Source: CAXXOK01 sp035353235
Lineage (GTDB): Bacteria; Bacillota; Clostridia; Christensenellales; Aristaeellaceae
Assembly: GCA_035353235.1 (NCBI GenBank)
Contig: DAOPZG010000091.1
Span: 1-10,529 of the forward strand
DNA length: 10,529 nt
Direction: 5' to 3'
In this document: one piece after another, positions 1-6,525 of the stretch
Position numbering within the stretch: the stretch's first letter is position 1
Layout of the letters: every line of letters starts with the position of its first letter
Notes under the pieces: generated by a model
What the model was told of the DNA's origin: nothing
The model's input: the letters and a program-made list of their open reading frames with translations, nothing else
Databases searched by the model: none
Made by a program: the position numbers and the translations under genes

Positions 1-1785
1 ATGCTACTCTCCAGTTATATCTTGATCATCGTATTCGGATTATATAGTATTGGCCCTTATGTAATTATTGGCGCGGGATTACTGATGCTTGTATGGGGGT
101 TTCTGAGGCTGCGCAAGCGAAATCGCAAGCGGTTGAGCGCGCTGTGGCATCCGTCTTTGCTCACATTCGTCTTCTTGTGCGGGTGCGTTATCGTGTGTAT
201 CGGCAACGGGCAGTTCTCGTCCCATGATGCGTATTCGTTTTGGGCAAGGGCTGTACGAGAAATGTATGTCAAGAGCACTTTTTATATCAATGCAGAAAGT
301 AACATCGCACATTCTGATTACAATCCCATGTTTGCCTCATTGCAATATTCCGTGGTGCGCGTTTTCGGCTGGAGCAACGCAGGTCTTTTATATATAACGG
401 CAATGCCGGTAATCATTGTGGCAACGATGATCTCGGATAGAGTGGCCTGGAAAAACTGGTATCGAGCTCTATTGACAGCATTGGCGCTTCTATTGGTCTA
501 CGTATCTCTGGATACGACGCTCACTGTAACATCTGTTTTAATTGATGGCCCACTTGCCATGATATTTATGGGTGGAGTAATCGTATTATCCGATACCCAT
601 GACGGTGATACCGTGTTGCCAACGGTGCTCGCCTGCGCGGTCCTTCCGGGGGTGAAAATTTATGTGGGGTTTCTATTTGCCATTGCGCTTGCCATAATAT
701 TACTCATTTACCGCATGCAGAAAAAGCAACGAACATTGACCGTCGTCATGGCTGTGGTAATGATGCTGTTCATGCAACTCAGTTGGTCAGGTATTTATAA
801 TTATGATATTGCATGTAAGAATCAGAACGAGAGCATCGCTCGGGCTGAATATCTTGGAAGCGAAAGCCAAAAGAGCACCTCAATCCCATTCCGTCTCAAG
901 TATCTTTTTGAGGGGAACTACCGGAATAAAAAGATCAGTGCTTCTCTGGGGAATGTAACCATCGGGCAGTGCTGTGCCCCCGCGATAAAGCAAGTAAAAA
1001 GTATAATGACCAGCAAGGTGGCAACATCGCGGGTGAAGTTCTGGCAAATGTATGCATCACTTTTCATCCTGCTAATCATAACAGCGTTCCTGTTAAAAAG
1101 GGAGGAGCGGCAACGATATGCCAAAATGCTATTCGTTGTCGTAATTACGAATGTGATATATACGGCAGGGATTATGGTCACACTTGCCGTTCAACCTCAG
1201 ACAATTTCTTCTTTCAGCCGATATCTTTCAGTATCTTATCTGTGTGTGTTCGTCTGCGCGCTTTATTGGCTTTGCCGCATGGAACGCGCAACATCGCAAT
1301 TGGTAGTTCTGTTTGTCATTGTTATCCTTCTTCTGGGATTCACGCCTCAGTATTATTCCGTCGCATTAGATTGCAAACCTTATCCGTCAGCTACGTTAGC
1401 GGAGGCTACCTATACCGACAGAGTGATGCAATATTCCCAGGGAAAGCGTACGCTCGTTATTGACAACAGAGACTATCACGGCGCATATGTCAGTACCAGT
1501 GGTTTGGCTTACGCGTATATGTATGTCGCCCTGCCGGATTATCTGAATGCGATCGTTCTGCGTTATCAAAATAAAAATGATTACGCCATGATAACGAAAG
1601 ATTATCTTACCAAGCAGATCGTTTCCATGCGTATAAACAGGATCGTGCTGCTGGTTGAGGATCAAAAACTGGCGAACGCAGTATCGATAATTTTGGGCGC
1701 AAATGTGAGTGTAGCAGGACCCGCTGTGTTTGATGTGCAGATTGCGGACGGTCAGCCTGTCTATTTACCCTTAACCGAGTCATAA
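1..1785 (+). CDS. Polytopic membrane protein, GT-C glycosyltransferase-like; 5' end probably outside the window
   Basis: The protein is about 594 residues from the ATG at base 1. That ATG falls directly in a hydrophobic segment and no ribosome site can be seen, so the true start may lie upstream. Many hydrophobic helices are evident (about residues 5-35, 52-68, 128-145, 157-175, 177-196, 205-237, 247-262, 350-365, 376-397, 410-425, 432-448), followed by a soluble C-terminal part of about 145 residues. The first large loop contains an SHDAYSFW motif (Asp76) and SDYNPM (residues 105-110). This resembles the catalytic-Asp first loop of GT-C enzymes, which move sugars from lipid-phosphate donors at the outer membrane face. 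An SRYLSV motif near residue 406 recalls the Arg-Tyr-Leu of the last helices in such proteins. Sugar, donor and acceptor cannot be read. Its AT-richness differs from the downstream genes, as is common for transferred surface-polysaccharide genes. A general membrane protein of another family is not excluded. Confidence 0.6.
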   Translation: MLLSSYILIIVFGLYSIGPYVIIGAGLLMLVWGFLRLRKRNRKRLSALWHPSLLTFVFLCGCVIVCIGNGQFSSHDAYSFWARAVREMYVKSTFYINAESNIAHSDYNPMFASLQYSVVRVFGWSNAGLLYITAMPVIIVATMISDRVAWKNWYRALLTALALLLVYVSLDTTLTVTSVLIDGPLAMIFMGGVIVLSDTHDGDTVLPTVLACAVLPGVKIYVGFLFAIALAIILLIYRMQKKQRTLTVVMAVVMMLFMQLSWSGIYNYDIACKNQNESIARAEYLGSESQKSTSIPFRLKYLFEGNYRNKKISASLGNVTIGQCCAPAIKQVKSIMTSKVATSRVKFWQMYASLFILLIITAFLLKREERQRYAKMLFVVVITNVIYTAGIMVTLAVQPQTISSFSRYLSVSYLCVFVCALYWLCRMERATSQLVVLFVIVILLLGFTPQYYSVALDCKPYPSATLAEATYTDRVMQYSQGKRTLVIDNRDYHGAYVSTSGLAYAYMYVALPDYLNAIVLRYQNKNDYAMITKDYLTKQIVSMRINRIVLLVEDQKLANAVSIILGANVSVAGPAVFDVQIADGQPVYLPLTES

Positions 1786-1874
1786 AAGCACCCCGCCGAA
1801 AAGCGAGTTTAGTCGATCCGTCGATTATCATGCCCACTCGGCCGGAATCTTGTTCTGCTCTTCTTTCGCATGGT

Positions 1875-1888
1875 TGGAAATATTTCCA
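1875..1888. promoter_or_regulatory. 14-bp perfect palindrome, candidate operator
   Basis: TGGAAATATTTCCA is a perfect inverted repeat with no spacer. It ends about 28 bp upstream of the extended -10 element of the fakA-degV operon, so a dimeric regulator bound here would sit at or just above the -35 position. The regulator is not identified. It does not match the FapR operator as I remember it. Confidence 0.4.
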
Positions 1889-1916
1889 TAATCGGTGTTT
1901 CGCCGGTATGCTTATT

Positions 1917-1925
1917 TGGTATAAT
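1917..1925 (+). promoter_or_regulatory. Extended -10 promoter of the fakA-degV/DUF1295/DUF2177 operon
   Basis: TGGTATAAT contains a perfect TATAAT at 1920-1925 preceded by the TGn extension. No good -35 hexamer lies 16-18 bp upstream (GTTTCG or TGTTTC is the closest), which suits an extended -10 promoter, possibly activator-assisted. Transcription would begin near 1932 and give a leader of about 54 nt before the ATG at 1986. Confidence 0.65.
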
Positions 1926-1985
1926 ATGCCTATGCAAATGGTCGGAAAATCGGACCCCCAACGCCCATACTACGGAGGGATGGTT

Positions 1986-3797
1986 ATGGAGAATCGGTTG
2001 AATATCCAAAGTGCAAACGGCATCGACGTACTCGACTGGTTTTCATCCGGCGCAAGCGAGGTCGCGGCGCATATCCGATATCTCAATCTCATCAATGTTT
2101 TTCCGGTCGCGGACGGCGATACGGGCACCAACATGGCAACCACGCTGCGGGCAATGGTGGAAACCCCCGCGCGTGATCCGTCCTTTTCGCAGATGCTGCA
2201 GGGGCTTTCGCAGGCAGGGCTCGAAAGCGCGCGCGGCAACTCCGGCCTCATTTTTGCCTCCTATGTAAGCGGCCTTGCGCAGGAAAGCCGCCCGTATGAA
2301 CGGGTTGGAGTACGGGAGTTCGCCAAAGTGGCTTACGGTGCGGTCAGGCACCTGTATCAAGCGGTAGAACACCCCCAGGAAGGCACGCTGATGAGCGTTA
2401 TCCGCGACTGGGCGTCTTACCTGCAACATAATAACGAACAATATCAGGGATTTGCCGAACTGTTCACCGATGCGTACCACGCAGCGCTGGTTTCGTTGGA
2501 AAAAACCAAGACACAACTGGCTGTTCTACGAAAAAACAGCGTGGTGGATTCAGGCGCGGCAGGTTTCGTTCGCTTTTTAGAAGGAATCAACCGCGTGTTT
2601 GCCGAGGGAAAGCAAACAGCGACCCTCTCCGAGGAAGAAGCTCCCTTCCTTGTTCCCGAGGAAGAGTCCCTTGCTTACCGTTATTGCACCGAAGCGCTGG
2701 TACGCTTGCCCGATGTGGCAGACGGTGACGCGCTGGAGGGTCAGGTTCGGCAGGTACTGGATCCGTTTGGCGATTCGCTGATTGCCACAGCGCGCAACGG
2801 GAAGCTGAAGGTGCACATCCACACCAATGCGCCGGAGTTGGTGATGGAACGGCTGGCAACATTCGGCACCCTACTGTCTCAGAAGGCGGATGACATGGCG
2901 CTGCAAAACCGGCTTCGTACACAGGCGCCCGGAGGAGTCGGTCTGATCACGGACAGCATCGCGGACATTCCCGATTCCTTCCTGCTGGAGAACCGTATTT
3001 CCATGTTACCGTTGGGCGTGATCGTCGGAGAAACCGCCTTTCTGGATAAAACGACCATCCGCCTGCCTCAGTTGTTGAACCAGATGGAGCAGCCCGGTAC
3101 CTATCCCACCAGTTCCCAGCCCGAACCGGGCCGGATCCGGGCGTTACTCAGCGCCCGGCTGGAACAGTTTGATTCGCTGATTGTGCTCAGCGTGGCCGAC
3201 CATTTAAGCGGCACCTATCAGGCGCTGGCGCAAGCCGCCCGGCAGCTGGAAACGCCGGAGAAGAAAATCACGGTGATCGATACCCGCCTAAACAGCGGCG
3301 CTCAGGGGTTGCTGGTCAAGTTGGCTGCCGATCTGCTGGCGCAGGGACGCACTCACGACGAAATCGTAGAAGCGCTCACCCAGCGCATTTCCCGCACACA
3401 TATCTATGTATGCCTGAACACACTTGCCTATGCCGTACGCGGCGGCCGAGTGCCGGATACCATTGGCAGGCTGGGCATGAAAATCGGGCTTCGTCCCATC
3501 ATGACACTGGATAAGCATGGACACGGGGCCGCCTTTGGCGCTGCGTTCAGCCAGGCGGGCCTTACCCGCAGGATCATGCGGCTGACCCGCAAAGCCATGC
3601 GCCGTAACGGAATCGAAGCCTACGCGATTGTACACAGCGATAATCTCCCGCTGGCCAATGCCTACCGCGAACAGTTAACCCAGCTGATCGGTAAACCGCC
3701 GGAATTCGTGGCGGAAGTGTCGGCAGCTGTCGCGCTCCATGCCGGCCCCGGCACCGTCGCGGTCTGCTTTACAGAAGAGAACGGAGGGAAATCATGA
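1986..3797 (+). CDS. FakA-like (DhaL/DAK2) kinase fused to a DegV (FakB-like) fatty-acid-binding domain
   Basis: The start at 1986 is chosen because GGAGG at 1974-1978 sits 7 nt upstream; a longer in-frame reading to 1830 crosses the promoter. The product is 603 residues. Residues 1-205 form a DhaL-type nucleotide-binding domain with NVFPVADGDTGTN (Asp43 and Asp45 are the probable Mg-ATP ligands) and ARGNSG (82-87). Residues about 225-310 match the FakA middle domain, with Cys234 in YRYCTE and an HxH pair (His277, His279). Residues 317-600 are a full DegV domain: ITDSIADIP, TSSQP (375-379), SGTYQ (408-412), RGGRVP and HAGPG (585-589). In Firmicutes, FakA phosphorylates fatty acids presented by separate FakB (DegV) proteins so that they enter phospholipid synthesis through PlsX/PlsY. 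Here kinase and carrier are one chain, with DegV in place of the usual FakA C-terminal domain. The stop overlaps the next start by 4 bp (ATGA). The substrate is inferred from family. Confidence 0.88.
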   Translation: MENRLNIQSANGIDVLDWFSSGASEVAAHIRYLNLINVFPVADGDTGTNMATTLRAMVETPARDPSFSQMLQGLSQAGLESARGNSGLIFASYVSGLAQESRPYERVGVREFAKVAYGAVRHLYQAVEHPQEGTLMSVIRDWASYLQHNNEQYQGFAELFTDAYHAALVSLEKTKTQLAVLRKNSVVDSGAAGFVRFLEGINRVFAEGKQTATLSEEEAPFLVPEEESLAYRYCTEALVRLPDVADGDALEGQVRQVLDPFGDSLIATARNGKLKVHIHTNAPELVMERLATFGTLLSQKADDMALQNRLRTQAPGGVGLITDSIADIPDSFLLENRISMLPLGVIVGETAFLDKTTIRLPQLLNQMEQPGTYPTSSQPEPGRIRALLSARLEQFDSLIVLSVADHLSGTYQALAQAARQLETPEKKITVIDTRLNSGAQGLLVKLAADLLAQGRTHDEIVEALTQRISRTHIYVCLNTLAYAVRGGRVPDTIGRLGMKIGLRPIMTLDKHGHGAAFGAAFSQAGLTRRIMRLTRKAMRRNGIEAYAIVHSDNLPLANAYREQLTQLIGKPPEFVAEVSAAVALHAGPGTVAVCFTEENGGKS

Positions 3798-4552
3798 CAG
3801 CCGCAGCCATCCTGATATTCGCATATTTTACCGTCCTGTTTCTGGTGGGCACGGTGCGCCGCAACAACAGCGTCGTGGACGTCGGCTGGGGTATCGGCTT
3901 TGTGCTGGTTGCCTGGTGGATGTTGTTGCAGTATGCCCCGTTCACACTGGCGCGCGTTACCATGACACTGCTGATTACCTTGTGGGGCACTCGGTTATTT
4001 TCCCACATCCTCCGCCGTAATCTGGGCAAGCCGGAAGATTTCCGTTATGCCAATTTCCGGCGCGAATGGGGGAAGTGGCTGGTGCCGCGGGCGTTTCTAC
4101 AGGTGTACATGTTACAGGGCGCTTTGATGTACCTCATCTCGCTGCCTGTGCTTCTCGCTCCGGGCAGTTCCCATGCAGTTCAACCGATATGGTACGGGCT
4201 GGGAGTGACCGTGTTCGCTATCGGGTTCGTGTTTGAGTCGGTGGGCGACGCTCAGCTGCGCCGTTTCATCGCCGATCCCGCGCACAGGGGCCAATTGATG
4301 ACCGGCGGCCTGTGGCGGTATACCCGGCACCCCAATTATTTCGGCGAGGCCACTATGTGGTGGGGAATCTTTCTGATTGCGCTCAGCGCGGGCATCTCCC
4401 CGCTGGCCGTTATCAGTCCCATCACAATCACCTTCCTGCTGCTGTTCGTATCCGGGGTGCCGCTGCTGGAAAAGAGCATGAAGAACCGGCCGGGGTATGC
4501 CGATTACGCACGCCGCACGAGTATCTTTGTCCCCTGGTTTCCTAAAAAGTAG
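3794..4552 (+). CDS. DUF1295 family membrane protein (steroid 5-alpha-reductase/ICMT-like)
   Basis: This 252-residue integral membrane protein starts inside the preceding stop codon (ATGA), with GGAGGG 5 nt upstream, so it is translationally coupled to the FakA-DegV fusion. Family hallmarks are NNSVVDVGWG (24-33), WGTRL (64-68), FESVGDAQL (147-155), GLWRYTRHPNYFGE (172-185) and the C-terminal VPLLEKSM...YADYARRTS. The RHPNY-type motif is shared with isoprenylcysteine methyltransferases and sterol reductases, where it helps bind SAM or NADPH. The full length and intact motifs suggest an active enzyme. No reaction is established for DUF1295 that I can name. The operon suggests a lipid substrate, such as reduction or methylation of an acyl or isoprenoid chain, but that is inference. 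Confidence 0.9.
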   Translation: MTAAAILIFAYFTVLFLVGTVRRNNSVVDVGWGIGFVLVAWWMLLQYAPFTLARVTMTLLITLWGTRLFSHILRRNLGKPEDFRYANFRREWGKWLVPRAFLQVYMLQGALMYLISLPVLLAPGSSHAVQPIWYGLGVTVFAIGFVFESVGDAQLRRFIADPAHRGQLMTGGLWRYTRHPNYFGEATMWWGIFLIALSAGISPLAVISPITITFLLLFVSGVPLLEKSMKNRPGYADYARRTSIFVPWFPKK

Positions 4553-4562
4553 CGATATATCC

Positions 4563-4569
4563 TAAGGAG
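4563..4569 (+). promoter_or_regulatory. Strong ribosome binding site for the DUF2177 gene
   Basis: TAAGGAGG ends at 4570, 8 nt before the ATG at 4579. A nearer ATG at 4572 is in another frame and only 1 nt from the site, so 4579 is the start. Confidence 0.75.
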
Positions 4570-4578
4570 GTATGAACG

Positions 4579-4992
4579 ATGAACCTTTCCATCGGTTGGG
4601 CTGACGTACGAAATTATCTGATCGCGCTGGTGGTGTTTCTGGCAATCGACATGCTCTGGCTCACCGTGATCGCCAAACAGCTGTACGCCGAAAAACTCGG
4701 GTATCTGATGGCGCCCAAAGCCAATCTGCTGGCAGCGCTGGCCTTCTACCTGTTATTCATTCTCGGTCTGATGGTGTTCGTCATCCAGCCCGCGCTGGCA
4801 AGCGGCAACTGGCTGCAGGCACTGCTGGCCGGTCTGTTCTTCGGGCTGGTCACGTACGCCACTTACGACCTTACCAACCTTGCGACCATTAAAGACTGGC
4901 CGATCCTGATCACGGTTCTGGATTTGCTGTGGGGCAGCTTCGTCAGCGGCGTAACCGCGCTGCTCAGTTTCTGGATTATCCGACTGTTCTGA
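4579..4992 (+). CDS. DUF2177 family small membrane protein
   Basis: The product is 137 residues with four hydrophobic helices (about 12-31, 50-70, 80-96 and 110-134). Family signatures are the Asp-containing first helix DMLWLTVIAKQLY (24-36), YDLTNLATIKDWP (96-108) and DLLWGSFVSG (115-124). Acidic residues within helices (Asp24, Asp97, Asp115) are conserved in the family as I recall it. The biochemical role is unknown. It follows the DUF1295 gene by 26 bp and is last in the operon before an intrinsic terminator. From memory, DUF1295 and DUF2177 genes also travel together in proteobacterial cfa-type lipid-modification clusters, which supports a shared role in membrane lipid chemistry. Confidence 0.9.
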   Translation: MNLSIGWADVRNYLIALVVFLAIDMLWLTVIAKQLYAEKLGYLMAPKANLLAALAFYLLFILGLMVFVIQPALASGNWLQALLAGLFFGLVTYATYDLTNLATIKDWPILITVLDLLWGSFVSGVTALLSFWIIRLF

Positions 4993-5001
4993 TCCGCATG
5001 C

Positions 5002-5030
5002 AGGCGGCGGCGAAATCCGCCGCCTTTTTT
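5002..5030 (+). terminator. Intrinsic terminator of the fakA-degV operon
   Basis: GGCGGCGG (5003-5010) pairs perfectly with CCGCCGCC (5017-5024) around a 6-nt loop, extended by A5002-T5025, and is followed by six T residues (5025-5030). It begins 10 nt after the DUF2177 stop codon. Confidence 0.93.
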
Positions 5031-5064
5031 CGTTGCGGGTGTTGCAGCACCCCTGTCCGCAACG
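5031..5064. repeat. Inverted repeat directly after the terminator
   Basis: CGTTGCGG (5031-5038) and CCGCAACG (5057-5064) form an 8-bp perfect inverted repeat. Inside it GTG (5039-5041) can pair with CAC (5048-5050). No U tract follows. It lies between the operon terminator and the promoter at 5120-5147. Its role is unknown: it may be a second structure that blocks read-through, or a binding site. Confidence 0.4.
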
Positions 5065-5119
5065 AAACCCCGTTTACAAGCGCCTGTGTTTCTTTTTGGC
5101 ATTTTCTTCTTTCCCCCTC

Positions 5120-5147
5120 TTGCAAACTCGCCCATCCCGCATATAAT
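5120..5147 (+). promoter_or_regulatory. Sigma-A promoter of the fliB-like gene
   Basis: TTGCAA (5120-5125), a 16-bp spacer and TATAAT (5142-5147) place the transcript start near 5154, about 17 nt before the ATG at 5171. The leader is short and includes a GAGG at 5156-5159. Confidence 0.7.
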
Positions 5148-5170
5148 CTTGGATCGAGGCGGGTGAAACC

Positions 5171-6337
5171 ATGGCGGAAAGCCGTGTTTATCTGGTGCCG
5201 GACTATTATCCGGCGTTTTCCTGCAAACTGGGTCGTTGCCGTGCCTGTTGCTGCACAGGTTGGCCGGTATCGCTTTCCCTGCAGGACTATTTTCATTTGC
5301 TCGGCATCCCCTGTAAAAAAAGCCTGCGGGCAAAGCTGGACTGCGCTCTCAAGCCATTCCCTCAACCCACGGAAGAGAAGTACGCGGAGCTTGCCCACCG
5401 TTTCGATGGGGATTGTCCGCTGCGAATGGCGGATGGGCGCTGCGCCATCCACGCGGAGCTGGGAGAAAACGCCCTGCCGAATGTCTGTCGGTTATATCCG
5501 CGCGCCGTACGCGGTGAAGGGAACGACGAGTGCTCCTGCGCCAACAGCTGTGAAGCCGTAGTGGAATTATTACTTGATCACGAAGCGCCCCTGTCGTTCG
5601 TCCCCTGTTCTTTGCGTTTTGATCTGCCCCGGCAGACGGAGCGCACCATTTTTTTTGAATCCGTTGATCACGAGCAGGAGATACGGCTTGCCTTGATCCG
5701 AATACTGCAAAACCGTTCCCTTGCGTTCCCCCAGCGTTTCTCCGCGCTGTGGCAGACGATGCGGGCGCTGGAACCCGCAGTTCGCCGCCGTGACACGGCG
5801 GCAATCGAGTGCCTTTTGCACTCCCCGTCCCCTCAGCCCGCTCCTGTGCAGGGCGATCTGCCGCAGGCACTTCAAAGCGTGCAGCAGATTCTGGCGGCGC
5901 TTGCACGGCGAAGCGCCGGGCTTCGCGCATGCCGGGATCATATTGTTTCCATTTGGGGTGACGACTGCGCCCCGGAAACTTACAGGCAGTCAGCCGCCCG
6001 TTTAGAAGAAAGGTTCCCCCTTGGGGCTTCCTTTTTTGAAAACCTGCTGGTTAATCATCTGTTTTTTACGCGCTTTCCGTTTGTGGAAGCGCGTTGGGAT
6101 TTTTCTGAGCAATTTACAGCTCTGTGCACCGTGTACGGCCTGCTGCGCTTGCTGGCTGTCGGCGCATGCACCGGGAGCACACGCGAGGGCGAGGCCCAGC
6201 AGGATGCGCTGATGGATGTTGTGGCGGGGGCTTTCCGCGTGTTTGACCACACCCTGTTCCACCGCCGCGTAACGCCGATCCTTCGTGATCTCGGGCTGAC
6301 AACGCCCGAAGAGGCGCTCCGGCTGACGGTGTTGTAA
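5171..6337 (+). CDS. FliB family protein (flagellin lysine N-methylase-like), Cys-cluster
   Basis: The product is 388 residues. The N-terminal third carries the family signature: PDYYPAFSCKLGRCRACCCTGW, giving C18-x4-C23-x3-C27-C28, then GDCPL (Cys82), GRCAIH (Cys91), LPNVCRLYPR (Cys106) and SCANSCEA (Cys127). This set resembles the YkgJ/FliB metal- or Fe-S-binding cysteine cluster. FliB methylates lysines on flagellin in Salmonella and is widespread in Clostridia. Residues beyond about 140 are a helical region without motifs I recognise. The gene has its own promoter and sits between a lipid operon and mutS2, with no flagellar gene in view, so the real target may be flagellin encoded elsewhere or another protein. 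The start is set by the promoter and by family alignment of the YYPxFxC motif near the N terminus. Confidence 0.82.
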   Translation: MAESRVYLVPDYYPAFSCKLGRCRACCCTGWPVSLSLQDYFHLLGIPCKKSLRAKLDCALKPFPQPTEEKYAELAHRFDGDCPLRMADGRCAIHAELGENALPNVCRLYPRAVRGEGNDECSCANSCEAVVELLLDHEAPLSFVPCSLRFDLPRQTERTIFFESVDHEQEIRLALIRILQNRSLAFPQRFSALWQTMRALEPAVRRRDTAAIECLLHSPSPQPAPVQGDLPQALQSVQQILAALARRSAGLRACRDHIVSIWGDDCAPETYRQSAARLEERFPLGASFFENLLVNHLFFTRFPFVEARWDFSEQFTALCTVYGLLRLLAVGACTGSTREGEAQQDALMDVVAGAFRVFDHTLFHRRVTPILRDLGLTTPEEALRLTVL

Positions 6338-6397
6338 GACGATTGTTTTCAACCCTCTTTGTAGGCAATCCCACCGGATCGCTTTCCGTTTATTAAA

Positions 6398-6430
6398 CGC
6401 CCTCCTGCCTTACTCTTGGACAGGAGGGCG
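6398..6430. terminator. Hairpin between convergent fliB-like and mutS2 genes
   Basis: CGCCCTCCTG (6398-6407) pairs perfectly with CAGGAGGGCG (6421-6430), a 10-bp GC-rich stem with a 13-nt loop. Read on the minus strand it is followed by GTTTAATAAAC, a modest U-rich tail. On the plus strand the tail is poor. It most likely ends mutS2 transcription, about 96 nt after its stop, and may also stop the opposing transcript. The rest of 6338-6525 holds no gene I can support. Confidence 0.65.
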
Positions 6431-6525
6431 CGCCGATATTTACTCGTTTTCCTCTGTTCTCAGGTTGTCTTGCCGCGTTTTTAAATGCCGGGTGGCGTTT
6501 TCACTCCCTCCGGGTATTTTATCCC

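Noticed and set aside
1830..1985. 52-residue N-terminal extension of the FakA-DegV frame
   Set aside because: It crosses the extended -10 promoter, has no DhaL homology, and a well-spaced GGAGG supports 1986.
4929..5561. Plus-strand frame bridging the DUF2177 end and the fliB-like start
   Set aside because: It runs through the intrinsic terminator and the promoter and overlaps two well-supported genes in other frames.
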